From: Mytilinidion resinicola
Taxonomy: Eukaryota; Ascomycota; Dothideomycetes; Mytilinidiales; Mytilinidiaceae
Reading direction: 5' to 3'
DNA length: 64,000 bases
Assembly: GCF_010093595.1 (NCBI RefSeq)
Contig: NW_022985445.1
Coordinates: forward strand, 1,697,080-1,761,079
Shown here piece by piece: positions 1 to 12,100 of this stretch. The notes beneath the pieces are model-generated. The model was given only the letters and a program-made list of their open reading frames with translations, ran no database searches and was not told where the DNA came from. Position 1 is the first letter of the stretch. The number at the start of each line of letters is the position of its first letter. The position numbers and the translations under genes were made by a program.

Positions 1-2054
1 TCCTCAGAGCGAATCGGCCACGAGCCCGAAGATCAAGAACATCCCCACCATCAAGATGTCAGAGCCGGATGAGGCTGAGCAGGAGCCAATCGATATTGGC
101 GACGAAACATATCAGCCAGAGCAGGTCAAGCGGATACTCACTCATATGCTGGAGAACATCAAAATCGGAGAGACCAGGGTTCCAATCTTGGGTACCTACC
201 AGAATGTGTCCAGCGGTGCCGACATCACGGAATATATCCAGAAGCACATGAACGCCTCTAGTGTCAGCTATGCCGAGAGAATCGGACAGGATATGGTGAA
301 CAACAACTTCCTGAGGCTCGTGGGCAACGTGGGCAACACCTTCGCCAACAGCACGCGGATGAACTATCAGTGGAAGCCGATTGTGTTCCAAATCACCGGC
401 ATCCCTGAAAAGAAACAGCCACTTGTTCGTTCCTCTACCACTATGTCTTCGGAAAGCGTTGATTCCCCAGTTGGAGCTGTGGGAGAGTACTTGGCTGGGT
501 GGAACCCCTTGAACAACCCGTACCCGAACGAAACCCCAGCCGAGAAGCTTCGACGAGAGGCGAGAGAGTCTGACGATCGGTACAAGGCATCTGTGCGAAA
601 ATTGGACTCTCTGCGCTGCAACCTAGAAGAAGCAATGGTTGATCATTTGAAGTTCATGGAGCGATGCGAATTGGACCGACTAAAGGCGATCAAGTCCGTC
701 ATTCTAGACTTCTCAGGTGCCATCAGCAATGTTATTCCGAGCTTGCAGAGCACGGTTGACAACATGATGCTTTTCCAGGAGACGGTGCAGCCTCTGGGCG
801 ATTTGAGATACCTCCTTGAAAATTACAGGACCGGCCAGTTCGTTCCTAGGGTGCAGACATATGAGAATTACTACAACTCTGTCGATGGTAAGAGACACTT
901 TAGTCGTGTCTTGATTTCCCGCTAACAAATGCACAGAGCAAACTTTCGGTGTGGATCTTGAGGCGCGGGCTAGGTCCGACAGGAAACGTGTCCCTATCAT
1001 CGTGACTACTGTGCTCACATTCCTCGATAATCGTAAGTTTATGAAGGCCTACTTCAAGACTCTCCGCTCACTATGTCGTAGATTACCCAGATCTCGAAGG
1101 CGACGAAGCACGACGAGGAATATGGCTGGTCGATGTTCCTCTAGCAGCAACACACGCGCTCCGAGCGGCAATAAACACCGGGAAATCGATCCCGCAAGAT
1201 GCCTTTGATAAATTCGAGGTTCCCGTCGTGGCTAGTGTACTGAAACTGTACCTTCTAGAGCTCCCAGGTAAAATATCCTCGAAGCAATTGCGCCATGACT
1301 TAGACGCTGACATGTTCTAGATTCTTTGGTTTCTTCGCACGTCTACGAAATCATTAAAACGATCTACAGCACCACGGCAACCGACGCAAGCGAGGAGACA
1401 CGTATATCAGTCATCCAATCCACTCTTGGCCAACTTCGCCTAGCCAATATTGCCACCCTCGATGCTATTACGACACACTTCACCCGTCTAATCGAGCTCA
1501 CTTCGGCAGACGAACAGTACATCGCTGCTCTGGCACAGACACTGGCGCCATGCATCCTCCGCCCACGCCAAGAATCCAGCTTGACGATGAACGAGCGCTA
1601 CGCCTACCGCCTAATTCGCGATCTCTTCGCCCACAAGGACGCCATCTTTGGCGAGCTGAAGAGAGCCAGCACGCTGACCCACTCCTCATCTGGCGCGAAT
1701 CGACCGCGTGCCATCAGCACTGATGAAAGCAACAGGCGCGCACACATGGAGGAGCGTCAGCGCGCTATAGCCGCCAACCGCTCCCGTGCTGCGTCTCCGG
1801 CTCCGTCGCCACGATCTCATCGTCGCGACCGAAGTTCAGGAGGCCCGGAGACTCGTTTCCCGGTCGCCACGTCCACCGCTTCGCCTACGGAGCGGAGAGG
1901 CACTGGCGGCGCGGCGCGTAACTCGCTCGAGGTGCCTGGAGGCGCGGATGCGACCCCAGTGGTTGACGGGAACAAACCCAACGGCACAGCGGGGCTGTCG
2001 CGGAAGCCGATCGAGAGGGGCGTGCAGTTGGAGGACAAGCCTATGGATGACTAG
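1..2054 (+). CDS. Rgd2-like Rho GTPase-activating protein (DEP, F-BAR part, RhoGAP), 5' partial
   Basis: The frame is open from base 2, so the gene starts left of the window. Exons: <1-887, 937-1032, 1082-1267, 1321-2054, all GT-AG and in phase. In order the product shows a DEP domain (about bases 140-400), a charged coiled region that looks like the second half of an F-BAR domain (540-870), a RhoGAP domain across the three small introns (940-1670), and a Ser/Arg/Pro-rich low-complexity tail. DEP inserted in an F-BAR protein with C-terminal RhoGAP is the architecture of yeast Rgd2, which acts on Cdc42/Rho5 in polarity and wall signalling; that role is carried over by family. Oddity: the usual Arg-finger motif (G-[IL]-F-R-x-S-G) reads G-I-W-L-V-D-V here. 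The family is well supported; the exact ortholog less so. Confidence 0.85.
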
Positions 2055-2770
2055 TCGAACATGCTTGGATGGTGTTTGCAGATTGGCGGTAGTCGGCGAG
2101 GAACGAGTGTGAAAGAGTGAGTGCGGTGGGAGAAATTTGGGCTTTGAAAAGGTGTGGTCATTGAGGGAGTCCGATTTTGGGGAAGGGATGGGATCCTCTT
2201 AATGTATATCATTGTAGCCTCTTTTAGCGGAGCTTGGCGAGTGATATCATCTGGCTCTTTTTTTGGTCGGGTCAATGGATAGCGATGGTGTTTGTTGTGT
2301 TTGAGTAGATGGGGTGCGAATGTGAAGGTGTTTGAGAATTTCTGGGAACTGCTATCCTGACGCATGATTTGATGTGATCGAAGTGATTGAGCAACTAATG
2401 CGAGCTCTAAAGCAACTTCTTACGCTCCCAGTAGGACATAAGCTTATGCTGCTCTCTTTTGCCGTAGGTCACAACCTCTCTTCTAGATTTCTCATGATAT
2501 GCTAACTACCCAGGACGAAATGGAGTAACAAGACATTTCTAAGCGTTTGGGACCGCGCTAACCTGCGATGTCTTGACCCTCACATCCTTTTTCGATTGCA
2601 TAATGGTGAGTGTGAGTGAGTGCACAACCCTGTATCCAGTCACTGTACTTGCATTTGCGAGGGCGATTAAAGGGTGATGGCGATGTATAGTCATGGAAAT
2701 CAAGAAGTAGAGCCGGGTGCAAACCACTACATGAACGAGATCCTCCCCCGAATCATCAAAAGGGGCCATA
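2055..2770. other. Intergenic spacer
   Basis: This stretch is the 3' flank shared by the RhoGAP gene and the minus-strand relic at 2771-3565. Only short open frames with no recognisable motif occur here. I see no RNA gene or repeat. Confidence 0.5.
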
Positions 2771-3565
2771 CTACCAACCTCGACATTCCCGTAACTCATC
2801 ATTACGAGCCCGTTCTTCGCCCTCCAACTCTGGTATGTACAACTGGATGCTGATAGTCCACACCAAAAACCCAAAAATTGACAAAGCAGCGAAACCTTGG
2901 AAAAAAACCCACACACGAACTAGGTAGAACACAGGTTTGGCCCACGCCGTCTTCTCCATCTCTTCCGGATCTTTGATGATGTGCTGAAGCACCACAAACA
3001 GTGGCGCAGGTAGGCGGATTATAAGCGTATGAGAACTTCTCTGATCTAAGCTCTCAAGGACTTTTAAAATGTTACCGATGGTTTTTAAGAGCACGCCGGA
3101 GCGCTTCAAAACGATAGTGGGCGAGTGTGTATGCGCTAGAGTTTAGGTAAAGGCATCGTACGAAGCGCTTCGCCTTCCTTAGCCCCAGCTAGGTATCTTC
3201 TTTCGCCAAATTCATACCTCGGCCTCCGTCATCTATCCCATCCACCCATACCTCGTCCGGCGCGCACGAGGAGTGGCCACTGTTGTCGTACAACGCCGAA
3301 TTTACGCTAGTGCAGTAGGTTCCCGTGTCCAGGATGCGCTGCGGATAGTTCTGGTCCGGCGTGCGGTAGTAATTGACGTTGTAGACGGGAGTGGGCGGGG
3401 AAGGGAAGCAGGCGTGCATAGGCAGGTAGGAGACGCTGCAAACGTGCTCCAGGGCGGAGAGGTATCAGGTGCCGTTGCGGCGGAGGGCGAAGCCTGTGAG
3501 AGAGAGGCTGGTGGGGCGTAGGGTGGCAATGATGTTATCGTTGCGGGGATCGAAGGGGGGAAGAC
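2771..3565 (-). pseudogene. Decayed gene for an unknown membrane protein
   Basis: Read on the minus strand, one protein-like frame begins with FDPRNDNIIATLRP near 3550. It is cut by TGA at 3465-3467 and again by TAG at 3189-3191, yet stays open and protein-like after each stop (LGLRKAKRFVRCLYLNSSAY follows the second). Near 3075-3095 the sense switches frame (RRALK continuing as TIGNILKVLES) and then runs to 2771. The last third carries a clear hydrophobic helix (VWVFFQGFAALSIFGFLVW) followed by an acidic tail. Two nonsense codons plus one frameshift over about 260 codons point to a dead gene; sequencing error would have to occur three times. The family is not recognised and the N-terminus is unclear because a stop lies just upstream of FDPR. 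It lies beside another broken gene, the HET gene. Confidence 0.5.
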
Positions 3566-3844
3566 GTTAAGATTGAGAGTGCTTGGGTGCAGCTAGTTCC
3601 TTATATGACGCCTGAGGTAATGTGATGCTGGTTGAGGCAACGAAACAGACGCTGTTGTGGGTACTTGTGCTAAGGTCTAGAGCTGGCGAGGTCGAGTCGT
3701 GGTGGTTTGAACGAGGCTTGCGTGAGGGCGGTGGCTTTTCAGAAATAGCTACGGTTTCAGAGCGCCTCTTCGTTATCCTCTCGGCGCAAGGAGTCCTGTC
3801 GGGTGCAGTATCCGGGCGGTGGATAGGGAATTTGCTGGAAACCG

Positions 3845-5705
3845 TCATATGAGACGAACTCTTCGTTGCTGCAATCGTACCACCTCCTTGAATTTTCCGA
3901 TGGTTGTCTCTACAACCATAAAACCTATTCGGGACGCAAAATCTCCCTCGGTCTCGACAGCCATGAGGAAGATCCATGAATCTAATTCGCAGCTTCCGAG
4001 CAGTAATAGCTGACACTTTCCTTCACTAAACGCATCCGTGATGTCTTTGCCATTAGTCGGATCCCGCAATGGGAAATACCCTGCTGAGAATTTGCTAAAG
4101 AGCATGAATTCTATAAAAGAAGATCCTTTCGTAAAAGAAGTATTAGGGTGGTAGACCAGTAAGTCCGTGTGAAGTACACGAGGGTGGGGAAAATCTAGAC
4201 TCGAGGTTGTATGGAGAAAGTGGCTGAATTCCGTAAGACAGCCTGGCTGGCATTCTAGATAGACATCTTTGATATGAGAAGAGAGGGATTCAAAATCGGG
4301 CACTGAGCGGATGTGGAAACCGCGAGGACCACTCCATGAGGTCCATGACCACGAGGGAAAATCTGATCTACGATTTGGTCTAGTCCCTAGTCCTTGATAG
4401 TTTGTCCATAGTAATCCAGACAGGAGAGACGTATAAGCATTCTCTTTCGCTGAAAGTCCGCTTAGAAAGGGAACTCCCCACAGATGATGCACGCCAAACT
4501 CACGCATTTCCGGAGACCTCTCATAGTATCTCGCAATCCCTACAAATGCCCTGAGCGAGTCTTCTTCATAGCTCAACACTCGCTTAGAATACTCCTCGAT
4601 ATGTGACTGAAATTCCAATGATTTTGGGACAGGGGATTAGAGGTCCGTAAAATCGCGGCCGCCTGAAAATAAGCCTGTGCGCTGGGGTAGCTTCGTCTTT
4701 GCTTCCCATTCTTCGTTCGAAATCATGCCGAGGTAACCGTGTGACTTAGCTTCGTAAAAATGCCTAAACCTGCATTCGAAATATAGCTGTTCGTCCGTGA
4801 AAACTAAACATCGTAGTGACAGTACGGCTTCTTGATATGTCCACCCCCTCGTAGACCACTTTGAAGACCTTATAGTTTCATGTGGGTGACCCATAGAAGA
4901 AACTACTGCAGTGTTTCCAATCCTTACGACTGGCTGGCGTTTTCTTGGCGTCTTTCCCACCCCAGGTAATCTGTCCCCGAGAGCGGCGACGATGGTAAGA
5001 TCCGCTCCTGCATATATTGCATCCATCTGGTTGATTTGATGGTGCTTATCGCCCGGGTCATTTTGGTCAATACAGTATTTGTCCACCCATAGCCACTTGT
5101 AACCAAGAGCTTTAGCAGCCGTTATGGCGTCCGAAATGATGTCGGGAATGTTTTGTGGTAACCGCAAGCAAAGGTCGATCCACACTACCCAAAGGCCCTT
5201 TATGGTATTTAACGAAAGATACTGCATAGAGCTGTTTAGGTGTGACGTGCGCGTCTTGTTCAGGGATCAATGATAACTAGAAATTGCAGAGCTCACAACC
5301 ATTCTTCGGTAGTGGAAGTTCGGCAATGAAAATGCCATTTCGATTAGTTGGGGGGGCCTGAAGTAATTCTGCATCCAGCTCTAGAACTTTCTGAAAGTCA
5401 ATCAGGTGACACCAATCGCATATATACACAGCATCTTTAGTTGTCTGATGTGGTTGATCAGACGTGGGACCCGACTGGAAAGACACGAGGCTAGTCGGAG
5501 CATCTGAGGATGAACTTTTCTCGAACTTCACAGGAGGTTTCGATGTCTGAAGAGTGTTTAGTATTTCTTAGTGACAGATGTTACGGTTGAAGTGGCTAAC
5601 CTGAGAAGGCCGTGCCGACTGCCGGTGATTGATAACAGCACTCTCCTGGATCTTCCTAACCAGCCTCTTGGCAGTCCAGAGGGTCTTGTCATTCTGCTCG
5701 GCCAT
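3845..5705 (-). pseudogene. HET (heterokaryon incompatibility) domain protein with an in-frame stop
   Basis: Exons on the minus strand: 5705-5601, 5546-5278, 5231-3845, joined by two short GT-AG introns in phase. The start ATG (5705) gives MAEQNDKTLW. Exon 2 holds the paired-Cys segment seen before many HET domains (ICDWCH, CELCNF). Exon 3 carries the HET core: WLWVDKYCIDQND, then QMDAIYAGADLTIVAA, then STRGWTYQEAVLS. These are the standard HET blocks; the first block (SY-WG) is not recognisable. At 4637-4639 a TAA interrupts the frame; the same frame continues with the typical C-terminal part (EYSKRVLSYEEDSLRAFVGI) to the stop at 3845. I found no GT-AG intron that would remove the stop. Full length would be 586 residues; the truncated form is about 320. 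HET proteins trigger cell death after non-self fusion, and broken alleles are common. Confidence 0.8.
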
Positions 5706-6623
5706 GGCTGTTGATGGTTCTCTTGCCTGGGAAGTATGCGTTTAGGGGCCCAGGAAAACTTAGGAACCCAGGAAAGGCTGAAAGCAATGTGAGGATTGAC
5801 GTCCGGTCCGGCCCCTCCCCTCGTGTCCTTACAAGCTAAATGCCCAAGTCCAGTTTCAGGTGGATATGAGCTTCAAGCTGTATGGTATGAGCGTTGAGTA
5901 GGAGAGATGTTGGAGACACAATCCATCTCAGCGAGTTCGTCGTGGGAGCTGAGTTGGCGATACCATAAGCAAGGTTGAAATGGAAGGCAGCAGTGCGGCA
6001 CAGCCACATTGCCGCTCATGGTCACTGCATTGTTCCACGACGTCGAGCGGTTTTCATGAAGCTCGGCAAGGCTGTCAAACACTAACGACGGCTAGCGTCA
6101 GAGCATACAACACTCCAAGCACAGCTGAAGACGGGATCGGTAGAGCATAGTTTCTTATCATAGCTTTCGTTTCTAGCTACATATCCTATATAAATATCTC
6201 AGTTCCTCGTCCCATTCCATGCATCCCAACATCATCCCTTCCCTTCCCTTTCCCCCTAATGAGCGTCCAATTGTTACCATCGCTATGCAAAACCGCTTAA
6301 TGCTGGAACAATCTCCAATCCAATCCATTACTCTTCTTTCAAAACACAGCCCCAACCCGCCCGATTCTTCATTCTCGTTAAAAGAGGCCGTAAAGTATCT
6401 GATCCCGATCACATACCCTCGAAAGAAGCGTAAACGTAGAAGCGAAGAAACGACAGAAATATTTCGCAATGCTAAGAAGGGTATATGGACAAGGAAACCG
6501 CAAACAATGAAACACGCTAATATGATGCACTCGAGATCCGAAACACAAATGAATGAACGAGGTCGATGATAGGACCTCTTCTCTATGCAATTTTGGTTTT
6601 GACTTGGGAGGGATGAGGGGCGT
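5706..6623. other. Intergenic spacer upstream of the HET gene
   Basis: This region holds the presumed promoter of the HET gene and the 3' flank of the SAM-PH gene. Small open frames on both strands show no family signature. No repeat was seen. Confidence 0.5.
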
Positions 6624-9115
6624 TTACATGTCAGCACCGTTGATGTTGACCTCGTACCCGTCTCCCTTGGCCTTGAGGGCTTTCGCGAGCATGAGCTCGC
6701 GCATCCAGTCGATGCGCTCGTCGCGCGTCTTGACGGCGAAGTGATGCGTTTTGCCGTGCGGCACGATGCGCTTCGTGGTCCTACCGTCCTGGAGCGCCTG
6801 GGGCACGAGCTGGAACTCGAAGGCGGTGTCTGGCTTGCTCTGCTGGTGAGAGGTAGCCAGGCGGAGGGCGCGGAGCTTAGCGGAGAGCTTGTTGGAGGCG
6901 ATTGAGGAGCAGCCGACGGCGTAGTCGTCGACATCGAGACGCTCCAGGGCGCTGGACGTGGGCAGCTCGTTGGGGTGCATGGCGAGCTGGGTGCCGGTGA
7001 GGCGGACGTGGTGGTCCTGCCACTCATGGCGGAGCATTTTAGTACGGCGCTTCTTCATCCAGCCGGCATGGTTGACGCCGTCGTACTGGAAGCCGCCCTT
7101 GGCCTTAGCCTTGACGGTCTTGCATTCCGAGGCTGCAGAGTCGGAGCCCTCTTCATGCAGGGTGTCCGAGTCGCCGGACGAGCTGATGTTTTCGCTGAGG
7201 TCGGCGGGTTCGAAAAGCTCGGCTTCGTGGACCGGTGGTAGTGCGAAGGAAGGGCGGCGCCAGTCGGCTCGGGATGTGGTGCGCTGGATCGGGTCACGGT
7301 ACTGCATGTCGGGTGGTACCGACTGGCTGGTGTCACGGGAAACGGGGCCCACTGGAATGGCGGTGACGGGCACATCCATCTCAGAGAAGGGAGTACCGAA
7401 TCGGTAGACGCCACCCGGCGATGCGGTGCGGCAAGGAGAAAAGGCACTATCGGGTACAGGTACCACATTCCTGGGCTTGCCTTGCGGGGCTGCAGACATC
7501 GAGCGGGGGATGTTGAGTTTGGGAAGGGTCTTGAGGTTGTTGTGAGGGGCCGGAGTGAACTCTGGTGGATGTAGTGGGGGAGCAGAGAAGTCAGTGTCTG
7601 GGAAGTATGACTGGCGGAGTGGATGTGGGTGGGATTGTGGTTGTTGGGGTTCGTGGTATGCTGGGACTGATTGACAGCGGGATGGGAACATCTCGAATGG
7701 TGGAGTTGGCGGCGCTTCGATTGGTGTCAATGTGTCGTACGGCTCGTCGAGATGCTGCAGAGACAGGAAGTTCTTCACGTTGTCCTGTGGGTCGCGTTGC
7801 TCGAGGTGCTGGAGCAAGGAGAAGTCGGGTAGTTGACCAGGTCCGAGGACATCTGATGAAGCGACAACTGAGGGAATGGCATCTGATGTGGGACGGTAGG
7901 CATTGTCACGGTAGACGTTCTCGACGACCTTGTTAGCAGACTGCGGGTTTCCTGGATCTCCAGCGACGAAGATGTGGCCTCCCTTTTCCGGCGAGATGGG
8001 GAAGCCATGTTCCTCCTGCAACCGTGCCAGCTGACGTTGTTGTTTTCTCCATTTGGCACAACGCTCTCCTTTGGCGCACTTGTGGGGCTTGGGTAGCAGC
8101 TGTTCGATGGCAACAATAGACACCGACTCCATGGGAGTGACGATCTCGTCCATCAGTCGGTTCTTGCGTCCCTTGCGTCGCCTGGCACCACCAGGGGTAA
8201 CACCCTCATCTCCTGAACAGTCACGGTCCGGATTCCTGCTCTTCGACCGCTTGCGACTCTTTGACCTCTCCCTAGCGCCAGTGCAAGGTCGGCTGATGTC
8301 TTGGAAAGGGGTGGGAGCAGGGGCAATGGGCGAAATTAGCCCCTCGCCAGCCCTGAGAGAGTCGAGCTGGTTCCAGAGCTGATGTCGCTTGCCGAATGAT
8401 TGGATTTCCAGCTCTTTAAGATCGTCGAACTGGAGATCGAGGAGCACGGCGCCAGTGATGTCGTGCGCCTCGAACCTGCTGATGACGTCCGACTCGAAGC
8501 CATTCTGGTACATCCAGGTGGCGACCTCGCGAGACGTCCATGATCGAACCTCGGCGGTGTCAAGGTGGGCTACCGCGTTGGCGAGGCTGTTGTACTCTTG
8601 CTGGGGAACGACAGTGGAGGGTGACAGAGAGCGGAACGCAGTCCCCACTCGCGATGGCGGCTGCTTTGGTAGTAAAGGAGACAATTGCAGAGTCACGTCG
8701 AAGGAGAAGTCACTTGAGACTTGGGATGCGCGGAACAGATGCGGTCCTTTGGGTCCAGAGATAGTTGGCTTCATGACCTCGACGTCGAAGTCGAACACAG
8801 TCCGGCGGTTGGACTCCGGGTCCTCGGGCGTGTGCACTTCATCGAGCGTTGAGATTGTTGTCTGACTTCGCCGGCTCTCGTTCTGGATAGGTCAGTATAT
8901 TCCATAGTCGCACCAAAACGGGCACTTACCGAGTTGAAGCTGAACTTGGGCGAGAACTCCTCAAAGTCGCTGGAGTCATCGTCGTCGACGTCAGTGTCGA
9001 ATATCTCCGTGGCTTCTGATAGCGGGCGCTCCCGCGACGTGCGCTGGGTAAAGAGAGGCTGTAGCTTTCCTCGCTGGAACATCTCGCTGCGCTCCAGCGG
9101 CGTGATGGGGGTCAT
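6624..9115 (-). CDS. SAM and PH domain protein
   Basis: Two exons on the minus strand, 9115-8930 and 8882-6624, split by a 47-bp intron (GTAAGT...CCAG). The product is 814 residues. I chose the ATG at 9115 (MTPITPLERSEMFQRGK); no ATG is available further upstream in that frame before a stop. After an acidic stretch (DTDVDDDDSSDFEEF) comes a SAM domain at about 170-245 (VRSWTSREVATWMYQNGFE...), a basic Arg/Ser/Lys patch, a short conserved-looking Cys/Lys segment (KCAKGERCAKWRKQQRQ), a long disordered Pro/Ser region, and a C-terminal PH domain at about 660-800 (AGWMKKRRTKM...DERIDWMRELMLAK). SAM plus PH resembles Boi-type scaffold proteins that bind phospholipids at sites of polar growth, but no SH3 domain is present, so a direct Boi identity is not claimed. 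A membrane scaffold role is inference. Confidence 0.85.
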
Positions 9116-12100
9116 GGCCTGCTGCGACGCTGTGAGCAAGGCAATTGGGTGCGCGAGGGGTGGGGTCCTACCATGACTGTGGGGCGAGTGCCGATTGTAT
9201 AGTGAGTGTCGAAGACGTTTAGACTAATGACCGTAGTACCGCTCTATCATGGTATGTATGCACGCTCAGACAGCAAAACAGCGAAAAAACTGAACTCGCC
9301 GGGCGAGGGCGCAAGCGATGTTCTTGTAGAGCTGACGCAGCGGCGCAGCCATGGGCTATCCTAGGGGCCGTCCTGGGGGATGCTTGGGCAGCGAGAGAGG
9401 GCACACTCGAGTTTAGCTGCATGAAGTCGCTGGTGCGCACATCGCTGGGGCCGTTGAGCCAGTCCGCGACCACAGGCTGGGCCCTCCGCAGCACTCGCAG
9501 CCAATCCAGCGCCGGGGGATTCCCGCCCGCACCCTGTTCTGGCGGTTAGACAAGGCCGGTGGTAGGGCGGCGCGAGTGCAGCCGCTGATTCGCGCGGTGT
9601 TTCTCTCTGTACTCCATTAATAGCACACTAAAAGCGTCTCTATCGGACACAATGGCCGCTAATTCAAGGGTGTTGCCGTGCTCGCTTCGCGCGGCCGTGA
9701 CACTTCCCGCATGGCATCGCGATGCCACGACCACGACCATTTGCCCGTTCCGACGGCTGCACCACCGACGCACAGTGCGCTGGAACTCATCGTGCACCTC
9801 GAGAATGCACGCCTGTGCTGGCAGCGTCGTGGCCCGAGGTGGCCGGCAGCGCCCTTCATCAATCCTGCTCGGGCGAATTGGCCCGCCTCCTCTTTGCTCC
9901 TGCGCATGAATGCCCCGTCCAGTATCCCGGCGCCGGCTCGGGAGGAGCGGTCAGAAGATCGCGCTCTGCTCGCAGCCTAATCGGGGCAGAGGATGGACCC
10001 CTACCCGACGTCGAATCTAGCGCAGGATCGGCGAGATTCGAGATGTGGGCGAAATCCTGGTTTGACAGACGACGGCCGGCACAAGCGTGAGATCCGTCTG
10101 CGCTATCACAGTGCCCAGATGCGTGAAGCACACGCCTCATGCAGCGAACAGTATTGGAACAGTCGGTCCGGTAGGAATGCCATGATCTGATGGACTGGAA
10201 CCATCGTCGCGCCTGCGGACTCCCGCGTTCGCAGCTGCACCCCAGCCCGCACGGTGCGTGCTGCTCAATTGATAAGATATCGGTTCTCACCATTGCTGCG
10301 AGGCCTCGAGAAAGCGACCGCCGCTAGAGACTCCGTCCTCGTGTGCAACACCACCACCTCTCGTGCTACGTTGCGAATCACATTGCCATCAGCATGCAAT
10401 GGCCGCCTCTTCGGCTGCGTGTTGCAGAGCCTGCTGCAACGGCCCCAACGGTCAAAGACGGCGCCCAGACCGCCATTCGACGAAGCACCTCCACGACCTT
10501 CCGGATCATGCTGTGCTCCAGCTCGGATACCACTTCATCTATGCCAGAGCCAACCGCTCCACGCAGAGGCATCCACACGGCCCTCACATGACTGGCGGCC
10601 AATGCGGGCGTTGATCTTTTTCGCTCCTCGTGCTCAGCTTCCACGGCAAAGATGACGAGGCATTTACAAACAGCACGAATCAAGACGTCGCGATGCCTGG
10701 CTTCCGCCACCTGCGCACGAGAACCGGTTGAAGGATTGCCTCGCCTGTCAAAAACGTTGCGTCTCGGCTTCACAAGGGCCATACGGTGCAACGAGGGCGC
10801 AACTACGACACCACCTGCGCCGATTGAGTGCGCGGCCGTCTGAGTGGCCCGACGAGTTTACCGGGTGTTCAGAACGATGAACTTGCGTCTCTTTTCGATT
10901 TCCGAAAGCGTGTTGAGGCGCCCATGACAGTGGGAAGAAAGGTACACAAGCCTACGAGGGATGAGCTATCCGTGAAAGCCACGCTGGCGGTGTGGTCCAA
11001 ATCCTCCATGTCGAATCCAGATGCATCGCGTGCTGTGGAGGATTGCGACGGCTTGCTGCGTCGGCTGGGACGGCTTCACTCCGCTGCTCTCGTGGCCGTA
11101 CTCGGCATGCGACTCCCACTAGCTCAGCAGATTTGAGACATTATCGTGAGGAGGTGCTGCTAGATCCTCCTCTCACACGGCTGGACCAGACGTTGGGAAG
11201 GGTACGGGCTTCCGTGATAAGAACTGGCCGACGCGAGTCGCCAGCCGGCTTGGAGCGGAGACTCGAGAGTCGGGCAGCCGTAGTCCAGCTCAGGTGATCT
11301 CGAGTCAGGTGGGGATGTAGTCAGTACTTGAGGCCTCCATTCGCAGCGGCGGGCGATGGTGAATTATTGGATATTCCGTCGGTACCCAATGGGCCAGCAG
11401 AAGAGACGAGCATTTCTCGAAGGAGCACGCTCCCCAGTCGCAGCTAATTATGGGCATTTGGCTTGCCAAGGTGAGTGGTCGGGCGTGCGAGGCCCGGTGA
11501 TGGTTCCATCCAGCCCATCACAGGCGCGAAAGAAAGAGGGTTAATTTGCAGCCTTTTAAAATAGCAACAGCACGGCTGCACACGGCTGCAAGCAATCCAG
11601 CCGAGAGAGCGCCCAAAGCCCGATCCCAGCATCCCCACATGCGCGATAAGCCCTATCATTGGCCCGCCCGCGGCACGCCCCGGCCTGCATGGCACCGGCG
11701 CTAGGCTGGCGCTAGTGTCACTAGGGCCGCCAGGGTAAACGGGACGACCAAGATGCAAAGCTTGTCCATGCACCACTCCTCTTCCGTCACCGCTGGCAGC
11801 CATTCACATCTGCCGCCCGCGTGAGGCTAGCCTCCTCGCGTCCAAGGGCACGCCTCCAGCGCGCAAGGCGACGCGAAAGGCCGCCCGCGCTGTCCCCTTC
11901 CGTCGCCTCGTCCGCCGTCACGAGCACGCATCCTCATTGCCAAGGACCTGCCTTTTCGGACGAGCAGATTCTGCTCTGTATGGTGGAGATGACACCATCT
12001 CTCCGGGCCCAGAATCGCGACCCTGGGATTACCTCGTCGGACCTCCCGCCGAGCACGGGAGCACCAAGTGTGCGTTGAGCATGCGAGGGACAGGCAAGAG

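Noticed and set aside
6173..7027. Long minus-strand frame rich in Ser, Pro and Thr under the 3' end of the SAM-PH gene
   Set aside because: It overlaps the PH-domain frame on the same strand and has the composition of a shifted reading of GC-rich coding DNA.
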